Position numbers and translations under genes: made by a program
DNA from: a virus
Virus record (IMG/VR): IMGVR_UViG_3300030943_000020
Span: 1 to 60,360 of that record
Reading direction: 5' to 3' (one strand)
DNA: 60,360 bases
Notes under the pieces: generated by a model
The model's input: only the letters and a program-made list of their open reading frames with translations
What the model was told of the DNA's origin: nothing
Database searches by the model: none
Shown: positions 37,760-47,435 of the stretch, one piece after another
Position numbering within the stretch: position 1 is the stretch's first letter
Layout of the letters: every line of letters starts with the position of its first letter

Positions 37760-37774
37760 ATTGTATCAAGAAAC
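37760..37774 (-). promoter_or_regulatory. Extended -10 promoter overlapped by a palindrome
   Basis: Minus strand TGATACAAT (-10 hexamer 37760-37765) overlaps GTATCAAGAAAC (37763-37774), a one-mismatch copy of the palindrome. No clear -35. The next 50 bases (to 37828) hold only a weak CCTAC/GTAGG hairpin. Confidence 0.5.
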
Positions 37775-37828
37775 CTACTACCTAGCGTCGTAGGTCACCC
37801 TCGGCGTGTCGAAGCTCAGGACACCCAG

Positions 37829-39595
37829 TCAGCCGGGGCCCTCGTTGATCACAGGGCCAGCCTCAGTGGTGACGGCTCCGAGGAACATCCATTCCAGCTG
37901 GTACCACGACACAGGCGGGGGCACGATCCGGGTGGCAAGGTGCATGACCGCCCGCGCTCCTCCGGTCTTGGTGTCGCTGTAGACGAAGAACGCCACGTGG
38001 TCGAAGGGGATTTCATCAGCCCACGTCAATGCCTGCTCGGGGTTGTGGGTGTCCGAGAGGTCCCCTGTGGCCGGAGAGTTGAGGGGGTCGGTGAAGGTCA
38101 CGGTGGACAGCACCCCACCAAAGCCCGCACCCGGCAGGGTGCCTCCGAGGGTCCAGAGGGGTGAGTACTCCAGATGGAGGGTGACAGGCTCATGACCGGG
38201 CAGACCCTCATCACTGTAGGACCAGTCATGAAAGTTCCATGTGGCTGACGGCGCTGGAGTGTTGTTGAAGTCGAGGTAGTGGGGATCCAGCAGGTAGGAC
38301 TGGAAGATGGAGTCGACCCCTTCGCTGAAGGTCACCTGTGTGGAGCTGTAGTGGATGCCTTCGATCAGACCTACGGAGGCGAACTCTTCCGGGGTCAACT
38401 GGGTGGGAAGCTCAATGGTGGACTCGTCGAAATCCACAGTGGCCACCGTCAGCCGGGCGTAGGAAGACGTGAGCACAGGTCCGTCAAGACCTTCAGGTGG
38501 GTTCCTGAGCTGGCCAAACCCCCACGCTGCCTTGTACTCCGACTGGGTGGTGCCGTCGTTGAAGTAGAAGTAGTTCCGGTGATCCCATCTGGGGACTTCC
38601 ACTGATGCCACGACCGACGGTCCTACACCATGAGGGGAATCAGGAAGGGCCTTGTAGGTCAGACCGGTATCGTCACTGAGGTTGACGGGGGTGTTGAGGG
38701 GATCCCCTGCGGCGTAGGTGAGGATCTGCCCTCCACCCTGAAGAGTGTCCACGATGGCAATGGTCGCCGGTTCGGCGACCTCCTTCGCGTCAGGCCAGCC
38801 ATGCCAGTCGGGTTCGGTGACCTCCGTCTGCGGCGGCATGGCAATGACCACACCATCGTTCTCCTGCCTGCCGGTGGTCACGACAATCGTCCCACCGAAG
38901 GCGGCGGGAGCGGTGGGGACGACGTTGCCGGTGTCGATGCAGTATCCGCAGGAGCTGGCTGCACGCCAGTCCACATAGTCGATGTCGATGGAGCCGTCGG
39001 TGACCTCGACCCGGGCGATGAACGGGGAAGCCATCATGGCCAGATGGGTCAGCTGAGCCACCGGAACGGCCACACAGACGTCGATCCATGCGTCGGGGGA
39101 GTTGATCACCCGGGTACCTGCGGGGGTCAGCGTGATGTCAGCACCAGTCCCGGTCCACGTCCACAGGGTGTCCACCCCGACGCCGAACGACAGCGTCCCG
39201 ACACCCCGGACCCGGAACAGCCAGTGGCTGCGGTCCATGACAGGAGAGGTGCTGAAGAGCTTGTAGTACTTCGCCTGTGCGGCGCACCACAGGTCCTCAC
39301 CACTCACCAAGGACAGGTAGTTGTTGCCGTCGGCGCTATTGATGTCCCCCACGTACGTCGAGGCGTCGAACAGGGTGCGGGACTCCCCCGGGTAGAAGCC
39401 TTCACCGGCAGGCGGGAGGAAGGTGTCCCCCACGTCCCCATAGTTCGCGCAGGCCGTCGCGTACCCACCTGACCAGTTCTGGTTCCAGTCGGCGTCGAAG
39501 TTGCCGGGGTCCCACGAGAAGTCGGGCTGGGAGAACTGCTCCTCCCCTTGATGCATGTACCGCACGGAGAGCCAGTATTTCTTGGACAGGGGCAT
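37829..39595 (-). CDS. Minor tail protein (588 aa)
   Basis: ATG at 39593-39595 shares a base with the previous stop (TAATG). Beta-rich throughout, with many aromatic residues (MPLSKKYWLSVRYMHQGEEQ; WDPGNFDADWNQNWSGGY). Last gene of the tail block, after two other tail proteins, so it is a baseplate or tail-tip component by position. No catalytic motif seen. Confidence 0.7.
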   Translation of the reverse strand: MPLSKKYWLSVRYMHQGEEQFSQPDFSWDPGNFDADWNQNWSGGYATACANYGDVGDTFLPPAGEGFYPGESRTLFDASTYVGDINSADGNNYLSLVSGEDLWCAAQAKYYKLFSTSPVMDRSHWLFRVRGVGTLSFGVGVDTLWTWTGTGADITLTPAGTRVINSPDAWIDVCVAVPVAQLTHLAMMASPFIARVEVTDGSIDIDYVDWRAASSCGYCIDTGNVVPTAPAAFGGTIVVTTGRQENDGVVIAMPPQTEVTEPDWHGWPDAKEVAEPATIAIVDTLQGGGQILTYAAGDPLNTPVNLSDDTGLTYKALPDSPHGVGPSVVASVEVPRWDHRNYFYFNDGTTQSEYKAAWGFGQLRNPPEGLDGPVLTSSYARLTVATVDFDESTIELPTQLTPEEFASVGLIEGIHYSSTQVTFSEGVDSIFQSYLLDPHYLDFNNTPAPSATWNFHDWSYSDEGLPGHEPVTLHLEYSPLWTLGGTLPGAGFGGVLSTVTFTDPLNSPATGDLSDTHNPEQALTWADEIPFDHVAFFVYSDTKTGGARAVMHLATRIVPPPVSWYQLEWMFLGAVTTEAGPVINEGPG

Positions 39596-42357
39596 TACGC
39601 GTCCGCCTCGTCTTCAGGGTCCACCACAGCGACCGCTTCATCGAACACCGTGGGATCGAGGATCTTCACGGTCCAGCCTTCCCTCTTCCAGTCCACACCC
39701 CGCTGCAAGAACCGGGTGAACTGGCGCACCCCGAGGGTGCCTGCGCCGTCGATCTCCATGTACTTGTGCATCCCGAGGGTCACCGCCTCCGACATGGGCC
39801 ACGGCTTGTACTTCACGCCGACCTCGGTGACCGGGTCGTCCATGAGGAAGATCTCCTCGTTGGGTAGCAGGTTGCCAATGGAGCCGGAGGAGCTGGAGGA
39901 GCCAGCCGTGCTGGAGATCTTCTGGGTCTTGCGGCGCACCAGTGAGACGAGCGTCTCAAGGGTCAGCTCCACCTCGTAGTTGCCGTCTGAACCCTGCTGG
40001 ACCGTGATCGCATTGATCTGCAAGCTGACCGGGGTGTCCGTGCCGGACACCTTGACGTAGATCCAGTCGCCTACCTCGTAGTCGACGAACACCCGGTTGT
40101 AGGGCACATCGTCGTCGGTGAGGTAGTAGGGGGCCACTGAGAGGGTCCACGCGACCAGCTGGTCGGAGTACCACGTGAGCTGCTCCTGAGCCTGTGTGTC
40201 CCTGCTGGAAGCCGTCCCAGCCCTACCTGCTGCGACGTAGCGCTCCCGCATCCCGTGCTTGATGATCGAGTCCCCGTCGAACTTGGTGGACATGACCCCG
40301 TAGTCGTCCCGGGCCACCACGAAGTTGCCGATGTCGGAGCGGTCGTAGGAGATCTCTTGGAGCTGGGTCAAGGTCGGGTAGAAGATGACCTCGGTCAAGT
40401 CCTTTCCAAAAAAGAGTCCAGTCTCGTTGGTGGCTGCCCGGCTGTACCGCACGTCGATCTTGCGGTCGGGGCGGACGATGAAGTCGCACTTGGTGGCCGC
40501 GCAGTGGGACATCAACAGCTCCAGCATGTTGACGCCGTTCTCCTGCTGAAGCTCGAAGCCCTCATCCAGCCAGTAGTTGCCTGCCGCGTCGTAGTAGCGG
40601 GTGAACAGGGGCAGCAGCTGGCGCTGGAGGGAGGTCTCAGGGGTTCGCTGGACACAGGACGCCCAGATGGTCAGCCACTGCCACAGACGGGCCTGTACGA
40701 AGCTCCAGTAGGGCGAGGTGGACTCCGGGTAGGACGGAGGCAGGACCATGCTCCACGTGAGTGCGTGGGCGAGCCCGGGGCCGGAGATCGTGACGATGCG
40801 GGACAGGTCTGTGGAGATCGGCTTGTCGACGCTGACGGTGTTGAGCCACGCCATGCGGAGGTAGCCACCCTCCCATGCCTCCCAGATGAACTCCCGGGTG
40901 GCCACGAACTCGGGGGTCAGGTCCGTCTCGACGTCCTCCTTCCAGTAGGGGGCGTCGAAGTTGAGGATCAGCTTGCCTGCGCCCACGTCGCTCAGCTCAC
41001 CTGTGGCACTGAGCGAGATGTAGGGGACGGATGCCGACAGGATCTCACCGTCGTGGGTTACGGCCACCAGACGCAGTGCGGTGCCCACAGGGGGCTGTTC
41101 CACGACAGCCTGAGCCAGCGTGACCGACAGGCCGTTGCTCTGGTAGGTGATGGCTCCATCGACCGGATCGGTGACGGAGCCGATCATGACGAGCACGCTG
41201 GGCCCGAGCAGCTTCCGCTCCCAGCCTGCCAGCCAGTGGTTGGTGTTGACCGTGAACGTCGTCACGTAGTGGGCCACGTCGTAGCGGTTGATGAGGGGGT
41301 CGATGACCCGGGGGTCGGCGACCGCCGCGACGAGCGTGGGGCCATCGACCGAGGAAATGAGGTAGGCCTCCTTGGGTGCCTGCGTCACGATGAGCCGGAC
41401 GTCGGAGGTGTAGACATTGGTGATCAGCGTGTAGGTGTCCGCGTTGGGGACCAGCGTCCGGGAGTCGAGGTGGTACAGCACAGGGGTGTTGCGGGTCGCA
41501 TCCTCGACCACGTCGTCCATGTAGACGTAGACGAAGTCGGCGAAGTCGTCAGACGCTATTTTCAGAATCAAGGTCCATGGGGTGTCGTTCTGGTGGCTGC
41601 TCAGCACGTAGCGTCGCAGGTAGATCGGATCGCCCAAGGTCTTGAAGGTCACGCCCACCGAGAACTGGGTGGCGTACCTCTCGTAGCGCCGACCGTCGGT
41701 GGACCACCAGAGCTGGTCGGACAGTTCCTGCCCGGAGGTGACCGGGGTGCTGTCGATCAGGGAGATCTGGATGGTCCGGTTGGCGTCGGTGCGGTTGTAG
41801 ACCCGGAAGCTGAGTGGCTTGCCGCTCTGCGGGGCGGTCATACCGAAGGAGACCGAAGCGGGGGTGGGATGTGCAGTGCCTCCGAGGTTCTGGATCTGGA
41901 GGTCGCGCTCCAGCTCCCCATACAGGTGGAGGGCCTTGACGTGGGCAGCCGTGGAGAACTTGAACCGGATGCCGGTGACGTTGGTCTGGGCGGTGGCCAG
42001 CACGTGGGGGGTCCGGTATGTGGTGGCGTCCTGAAGCGTGGCGGCGTCCTCGATGGTCTTCCACTCGGAGGCGTGCACGGGGGTCGCGACCGTGGTCACC
42101 TGAATCTTGGGAGCAGGACCCGAGGAGACCTCCAGCAGGTAGCCGGTGAAGGTGTTGAAGGGGGCGATCACGTAGATGTACCCGTTGGCCACGACCGGGG
42201 CGTAGTAGGAGCCCGAGACCTCCTTGTTGAGGTTGCCCTTCTCGGTGGTCGTGAAGTTGTCCCACGTGGTCTTGTACCCCACACCGATCTTGACGATCCG
42301 GCTGTCGAGATGCCACGCCAGCCGGTTCAGAGCTGGGATGGCGAATGCTGTGGCCAT
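39595..42357 (-). CDS. Tail tip / baseplate protein (920 aa)
   Basis: ATG at 42355-42357, overlapping the Dit-like gene stop (TGATG). It follows Dit, where the Tal/gp27-like hub protein is expected. Early beta domains (LHLYGELERDLQIQNLGGTA) are followed by a region with the typical hub feel (EGFELQQENGVNMLELLM; KCDFIVRPDRKIDVRYSR; YEVGDWIYVKVSGTDTPVSL). It probably joins Dit to the tail tip. No peptidase motif recognised. Confidence 0.75.
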   Translation of the reverse strand: MATAFAIPALNRLAWHLDSRIVKIGVGYKTTWDNFTTTEKGNLNKEVSGSYYAPVVANGYIYVIAPFNTFTGYLLEVSSGPAPKIQVTTVATPVHASEWKTIEDAATLQDATTYRTPHVLATAQTNVTGIRFKFSTAAHVKALHLYGELERDLQIQNLGGTAHPTPASVSFGMTAPQSGKPLSFRVYNRTDANRTIQISLIDSTPVTSGQELSDQLWWSTDGRRYERYATQFSVGVTFKTLGDPIYLRRYVLSSHQNDTPWTLILKIASDDFADFVYVYMDDVVEDATRNTPVLYHLDSRTLVPNADTYTLITNVYTSDVRLIVTQAPKEAYLISSVDGPTLVAAVADPRVIDPLINRYDVAHYVTTFTVNTNHWLAGWERKLLGPSVLVMIGSVTDPVDGAITYQSNGLSVTLAQAVVEQPPVGTALRLVAVTHDGEILSASVPYISLSATGELSDVGAGKLILNFDAPYWKEDVETDLTPEFVATREFIWEAWEGGYLRMAWLNTVSVDKPISTDLSRIVTISGPGLAHALTWSMVLPPSYPESTSPYWSFVQARLWQWLTIWASCVQRTPETSLQRQLLPLFTRYYDAAGNYWLDEGFELQQENGVNMLELLMSHCAATKCDFIVRPDRKIDVRYSRAATNETGLFFGKDLTEVIFYPTLTQLQEISYDRSDIGNFVVARDDYGVMSTKFDGDSIIKHGMRERYVAAGRAGTASSRDTQAQEQLTWYSDQLVAWTLSVAPYYLTDDDVPYNRVFVDYEVGDWIYVKVSGTDTPVSLQINAITVQQGSDGNYEVELTLETLVSLVRRKTQKISSTAGSSSSSGSIGNLLPNEEIFLMDDPVTEVGVKYKPWPMSEAVTLGMHKYMEIDGAGTLGVRQFTRFLQRGVDWKREGWTVKILDPTVFDEAVAVVDPEDEADA

Positions 42358-43181
42358 CAGATGTAGGCAGGCTGGTAGAGGATGGTCAACCCGCCACCGG
42401 AGGCAGCCGTGAACTCGAACTGGTTGACCCCGAGGGCGAGATCCATCCACCACAAGGGCCCAGTGCTCTGCACGGAGGAGTTGTAGAGCTTGCCTGCCAT
42501 GACGGCCCGGTTGGCTCCGATGTTCAGCTCAGCGTCATCCTCCGCCAGCGTGGCGTTGAAGGTGAGCTGGGTGCCGGTGGTCAGGTTCTTCAGGACAGGG
42601 GTGGTGCTGGGGCCGTGGAAGGTCACCCGGAACTTCTCGGGGCTGAACTCATCACCGGGCACGTCGAGGGAGAAGAAGGTGTGCACCGGATCTGTGGAGG
42701 ATGCCACCTCTGCGCCGACGCCGACCCCGTAGTAGAACGGGTCGGCCAAGAAGACGTCGATGACCATCGCGGAGTGCATGGAACCCTGAAACGAGGGGTC
42801 GATGGCTCCCAGCACCTGTCCCTTGGCCTTGACCACGTGCTGGCCTTCGAGGTCGGTCCAGCGCCGGGTCAGCTCGAACTGCCTCCCGGGCGTGTAGAAG
42901 AGCTTCAGGAGCATCCTCAGGTTCGAGAGGAACTGGGGGGAGGACGGAGCGTTCACCTGTGACGGGTCGGAACCCTGCACCCACATGGCCAGCGGGACGG
43001 TGCGGGAGTCCGCGACCTTGGGCCGGAACGCACGCCCGGGTCGGAACGCCTGCGCCTGATCGTCCCCTCGCAGGGGCGGGGTGGAGAAGCGGCCCGCCAA
43101 GGAGGAGATGTTGTAGGCGTAGGTGTTCAGGGGAACACCATCGACCTCCCAGTAGTCGTCTGTCGTCAGCTCGATGGTCAC
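42357..43181 (-). CDS. Distal tail (Dit-like) protein
   Basis: 274 residues. GTG at 43179-43181 overlaps the tape measure stop (GTGA). MTIELTTDDYWEVDGVPLNT, then RPKVADSRTVPLAMWVQG and LRMLLKLFYTPGRQFELTRR match Siphoviridae Dit proteins. Position directly after the tape measure gene supports this. It forms the ring that caps the tail tube. Confidence 0.8.
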   Translation of the reverse strand: MTIELTTDDYWEVDGVPLNTYAYNISSLAGRFSTPPLRGDDQAQAFRPGRAFRPKVADSRTVPLAMWVQGSDPSQVNAPSSPQFLSNLRMLLKLFYTPGRQFELTRRWTDLEGQHVVKAKGQVLGAIDPSFQGSMHSAMVIDVFLADPFYYGVGVGAEVASSTDPVHTFFSLDVPGDEFSPEKFRVTFHGPSTTPVLKNLTTGTQLTFNATLAEDDAELNIGANRAVMAGKLYNSSVQSTGPLWWMDLALGVNQFEFTAASGGGLTILYQPAYI

Positions 43182-46100
43182 TGTTCCCTCCCTCCGAAGA
43201 CGTAGTTCAGCTTGCGCACCGTGGAGTGCAGGGACTCCGGCACCGTCTCAGCCTTGGGGTTGATCACGTTCAGGTTCTCGATGACGATCTGCTTGCTCGG
43301 AGCCTGCCCGCTTCCCCCCTGCCCTGATACGCCGCTGGAGCCCGGTCCACCAAAACCGGGAAGGGTGGGGCCGGAGTTGTTGCTCGGAACCAGTCCACCG
43401 CCGTCGAAGAAGCTGAGGGTGCCTGTGGACTCCTTGGGCTTGCCCTGCACCGACATGGCCTTCTGGAGCATCGCGGAGTAGGACATGATCCCGGAGTTGA
43501 GCTTGGCCAAGTTCTCCAGCCCGACCCGGTCGACGATGGCCTTGCGCACCACGAACTCACCGGGGGTGAGCATGGCCGGGACGGTGTCACTGTTGCCTCG
43601 TCCGGGGACTCCGCCGCCTCCGGCGCGCTCGATCACTCCACCGTTGTGCTTACCCTGCTCCCCCAGCCCGAAGCGATTCCGCAGCCAGTTGTTGAAAGCC
43701 GTGATCGGGTTGAACTCCGAGATGCCCTTGATGGCCTGACTCCACCACCGACCGACGTTGTCGGCGGCAGTCCTGAAGGGGGTCACGACGTTGGCACTCC
43801 ACCAGTTGGCGACGTTGTTCGCTGCGGTCCTGAAGGGGGTCACGACGCTGGCGTTCCACCAGTTCGAGACGTTGTTCGCTGCGGTCCTGAACGGGCCAAC
43901 GACGCTGGCGTTCCACCAGTTGGCGACGTTGTTGGCAGCCGTCCGGAAGGGAACCACGATGTTGGTGTTCCACCCGGCTGTGATGCCGTTGACGAAAGCA
44001 GTCCATCCGGCAGTGATGCCGTCGATGCCCAGCATGAACGGGACGCCGATGTTGTCGTTCCACCACTGGCCGAGGGAGGTGATCCACGTATTGAACGGGA
44101 CAACCACGTTGTCGTTCCAGCCCTGCCCGACAGAAGTGGCCCACGCAGTGAGGGGCTGGACGACGTAGAGGTCCCAGTTCTCCTTGATCCCTGCGGTGTT
44201 CATGTCCCAGATCTCGCCGATGGTTCCGGAGAGGTTGCTCATCGGGACGACGACCTGATCGTTCCACCACGTGGCGATGTTGGTGGCTGCGGTGGTGAAG
44301 GGGATCACGACGCTGTCGTTCCACCACGTGCTGATGTTGGTGGCCGAGGTGGTGAAGGGGACCACGACCCCGTCGTTCCACCATCCTGTGATCCGCTCAA
44401 TGCCTCGGGACCATTCGGGGACCACGGTGTCGGTCCACCACGAGCTGATGCCCTTGGCGGTGTCCTCGAACCACTTGGCGATGTCCTTGTTCATCTGGGC
44501 GCGGTCCTCTTCGGACCCACCCGCGTAGGCGGCTGTCGCACCGACACCAGCACCGATGGCCGCACCCGGAACCGCACCGATGCCTGCGAAGAAGGAGCCG
44601 ATCAGCGCTCCGATGCCTGCGCCTGTGGATGCCCCGGAGAGCATGTTGCCACCGGTCCTCTGGGACGCGCCTGCTGCCCCCTCAGGGGCGGCATTGGAGA
44701 TCGCGTCGCCGACGAGGCTGCCGACGATGCTGGCGATCATCCCGGCGATACCACCAGCACCCTTGAGGACCGTGCCTGCCTTGCCGAGCGCTCCACCCTT
44801 GGCGACGTTCGGGCCTATGGGGGCGTACCCGCCACCCGGCAGCTTCTGGCCGCCCTTGATGGGCATCGGGCCCACGGGGGCGTACCCGCCACCCGGCAGC
44901 TTCCCTCCGGGCACAGTAGTCGGCAGGGCAGCCTTGGGTCCAAGAGCCATGCCCCAGTTGCCTGAGAAGGCTGCCCGGAGCCGGGTGACCATGGCAGCCA
45001 GCGAGCCTGCCTTCTGGAGCTTCAGCAGCCAGCCGATGAAGTTCTCGATGCCGGTGAACTTGGCCACGAAGGACAGGGCGGCGATGGCGGCGAACCCAAC
45101 GGCCAGACCCTTGAGGATGTCTCCGACGACAGGCATCTTCAGGAGCATGTTGAGGACGTCGAGCAGGCTGTTCAGGACATCGAAGAAGACGGCAGTGGCG
45201 TCACTGCTGACAAGCTCGACGATCAGGTCGATGAGCTTGGTGAGGGTGTCGATGAACTTCGGCCCGATCTCGGCCTTGGAGAAGCTGTCCAGCAGTTTGG
45301 CCAGCTTGGGACCGAGGTCGTCGGTGATCTTGCGGAAGATCTCCGTCATCACCTTGATGTTGGTGACGTCCCCGGACTCCTTGGTGAACCACGAGAAGAA
45401 GGTGCCGAACAGCCGGGAGATCTCAGACAGAAGAGGCTTGATGTTCTCCAGCCATTTCTGGAAAGGAGAGTCCTTCTTGGACGCTTCCTCACTGGTCTTC
45501 AGCCAACCCTCGGTGGCCTTCTGGATCCCGTCGGAGATCCACGTGGCGAAGGCTTCGGCACCCTTGGCGTAGTTGAAGATGGTCTTGCCGATGTTCTTGA
45601 TGATCTCCCACCACTGGCGGAGGGTCCCGAGGACACCCTTGGTCCCATTCTCCTTGTCCCCCATCAGCCACTTGCCGAGGGACCCACTCTTGCGGGCCTC
45701 GTTGACCATGGCCGCGATGTTCTCGGTGCCCTTCTTGAACCCCTTGGTGAGTTCGGTCAGGAACGGCATGGCGATGACGGCGAGGTCCTTGAAGATCCCC
45801 CACAGGGTGTTCAGCCCGGCCCCGATGTTCTTGATGACCGGGATGTTCGCCTTGCCCAGCAGGACGAGATCGGACTTCCACTCGGGGGAGGTGATCATGC
45901 TGAGGAACTGGTGAGCGACGTCGCCGAGGGCTCCTGCGGTGTCGGACAGCAGGCTCTGGACGGTGGGGAGCATCGACTTGAGCTTGCTGGTGTCTCCGAC
46001 GATCTTGGAGAAGAAGGACTCCTGCACGGTCTTCTTGACCTTCTGCCACGCACCGTCCATGGCGACCAGCGCCTCAACGAACTTCCGTGCAGAGGGAGAG

Positions 46101-47419
46101 AGCTTGTTCAGGGCGTCGAGGTAGGCGTTCTCTGCCGTGGCCGCAGCTCCGGTGGCACCCGAGCCTCCACGACGGGCGTTGATCAGGTCGATCTGGGCAT
46201 CACGCTGCCGGTTGATGGCGTCGGTGAGGGCACGCTGGGCCATGATGACCTCACGGTCGGCCTTCATGCCCTCCTTCTTCATCTTGGCGAGGTCTTCGGC
46301 GTTCTTCTTGTTCTCCTCGCCGACCTTCTGCTCTTCCTCCAGAGCCTCCTTGTAGGCAGCCTCAGCGGCCATCCGGTCACCCTGTGAGGCTCCGGGGTCG
46401 GCCATCGTGCGCTGGTACTCCTCGTAGGCCAGCCGGGAGTTGGCAGCGGCCCTCAGGGCGGACAGGGCGGAGTCGTCGACCGCACGCTGCAAGTCCTTGA
46501 GCCGCTTGATGTAGCCCTTCCGTGCGTCGTTCAGGTCGTCCTGTGCGAACTTCACGTCCTGAATGGAGCGGCGGTAGGCCTCCTGAGCCCGGTTGATCTT
46601 CTCCTGAAGAGTCAGTTCCGCCTGCTTGGGGGCCCCACCGGAGGAGGCAGCCTTGGTCTTGGCCTTCTTGGCGGCACCGAAGGCCTTGAACGCCCCGCCG
46701 ATACCGGAGAACCCCACCTTCAGGGCTGCCACCACGGACAGCAGGGAGAAGAGAGCAGGGATGACCCCGAGGGCAGCTCCACCGATCTGGCCGAGCACAG
46801 AGACCAGCCCAATACCTGCGCCGCCCAGCGCACCGATGCCTGCGATCAGGGGGTTGATCAGCGCGAGGACACCAGCGATCAGGGGGATCAGGGCGATGAA
46901 GGGAGGAGTCAGCTTGGGACGCCACTTGCCCAGCCTGTCGAACTGGTTGTTGATCTTCTCGATGGGACCCACAGCCCGCTGCACACCACGCTGGAAGTTG
47001 GACATCTGGGCGTTGGCAGGGATCAGCGCCCTCGTCGATGCGTTGGTGTTGCGAGCCAAGTTGCCGTGGTGGGAGGCAGCCTGCTTGATGGTGTTGTTCG
47101 CTGAGCTGAGGACGGTGTTGGTCTTGGAGGTGGCAGCTCCCAGTGCTCCGGAGGCTGCTGCCCCTTCCTTGACGGCAGAGTTGTGGTCCCTGTGTGCCTC
47201 AGAGCTGGAGTGCATCGCATTGGTGTCGCTGCCCACAGCCTTGGCGTGGCGCTCCACCGCAGAGGTGGCCCCCTTCGACCCCGAGAGGGAGGAGGCGTTG
47301 AGTGCAGCCTCTTCGGCCCGGAGTTCGGCAAGGTCACGCTTGGCCTGACGGGCTGCGCGGGAGAGGGCTGAGAAATCGGCAATGGCCTTGTAGACGACCC
47401 GGGTCTCGTTCTCGGCCAT
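43178..47419 (-). CDS. Tape measure protein
   Basis: 1413 residues, ATG at 47417-47419. Helical N-terminus (VYKAIADFSALSRAARQAKR), a hydrophobic stretch (FIALIPLIAGVLALINPLIA and on), long coiled coils, and a C-terminal Trp-rich tandem repeat. At roughly 1.5 angstrom per residue it would set a tail of about 200 nm. It sits between the frameshifted chaperone genes and Dit, as in all siphoviruses. Confidence 0.95.
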   Translation of the reverse strand: MAENETRVVYKAIADFSALSRAARQAKRDLAELRAEEAALNASSLSGSKGATSAVERHAKAVGSDTNAMHSSSEAHRDHNSAVKEGAAASGALGAATSKTNTVLSSANNTIKQAASHHGNLARNTNASTRALIPANAQMSNFQRGVQRAVGPIEKINNQFDRLGKWRPKLTPPFIALIPLIAGVLALINPLIAGIGALGGAGIGLVSVLGQIGGAALGVIPALFSLLSVVAALKVGFSGIGGAFKAFGAAKKAKTKAASSGGAPKQAELTLQEKINRAQEAYRRSIQDVKFAQDDLNDARKGYIKRLKDLQRAVDDSALSALRAAANSRLAYEEYQRTMADPGASQGDRMAAEAAYKEALEEEQKVGEENKKNAEDLAKMKKEGMKADREVIMAQRALTDAINRQRDAQIDLINARRGGSGATGAAATAENAYLDALNKLSPSARKFVEALVAMDGAWQKVKKTVQESFFSKIVGDTSKLKSMLPTVQSLLSDTAGALGDVAHQFLSMITSPEWKSDLVLLGKANIPVIKNIGAGLNTLWGIFKDLAVIAMPFLTELTKGFKKGTENIAAMVNEARKSGSLGKWLMGDKENGTKGVLGTLRQWWEIIKNIGKTIFNYAKGAEAFATWISDGIQKATEGWLKTSEEASKKDSPFQKWLENIKPLLSEISRLFGTFFSWFTKESGDVTNIKVMTEIFRKITDDLGPKLAKLLDSFSKAEIGPKFIDTLTKLIDLIVELVSSDATAVFFDVLNSLLDVLNMLLKMPVVGDILKGLAVGFAAIAALSFVAKFTGIENFIGWLLKLQKAGSLAAMVTRLRAAFSGNWGMALGPKAALPTTVPGGKLPGGGYAPVGPMPIKGGQKLPGGGYAPIGPNVAKGGALGKAGTVLKGAGGIAGMIASIVGSLVGDAISNAAPEGAAGASQRTGGNMLSGASTGAGIGALIGSFFAGIGAVPGAAIGAGVGATAAYAGGSEEDRAQMNKDIAKWFEDTAKGISSWWTDTVVPEWSRGIERITGWWNDGVVVPFTTSATNISTWWNDSVVIPFTTAATNIATWWNDQVVVPMSNLSGTIGEIWDMNTAGIKENWDLYVVQPLTAWATSVGQGWNDNVVVPFNTWITSLGQWWNDNIGVPFMLGIDGITAGWTAFVNGITAGWNTNIVVPFRTAANNVANWWNASVVGPFRTAANNVSNWWNASVVTPFRTAANNVANWWSANVVTPFRTAADNVGRWWSQAIKGISEFNPITAFNNWLRNRFGLGEQGKHNGGVIERAGGGGVPGRGNSDTVPAMLTPGEFVVRKAIVDRVGLENLAKLNSGIMSYSAMLQKAMSVQGKPKESTGTLSFFDGGGLVPSNNSGPTLPGFGGPGSSGVSGQGGSGQAPSKQIVIENLNVINPKAETVPESLHSTVRKLNYVFGGREQ
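43742..44460. repeat. 57-bp tandem repeats in the tape measure gene
   Basis: Encodes 19-residue repeats of the type NVANWWNASVVGPFRTAAN, several of them nearly identical and others diverged (NISTWWNDSVVIPFTTAAT). The paired Trp recurs every 19 residues. Unequal crossing-over here would change tail length in 19-residue steps. Confidence 0.85.
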
Positions 47420-47435
47420 TGCCCACCTCCTCCTG

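Noticed and set aside
37554-37769. 71-codon minus-strand frame overlapping the start of the SNF2-like gene
   Set aside because: The other frame (37591-37752) has the more natural peptide, a fitting start and a promoter; this one is Pro/Ser/Arg-rich shadow coding.
40255-42366. Long plus-strand open frame opposite the tail protein
   Set aside because: Same reason: low-complexity antisense frame opposite a well-supported gene.
43742-44460. 57-bp repeats considered as a CRISPR or an origin
   Set aside because: They are in frame within the tape measure gene and encode a 19-residue protein repeat.
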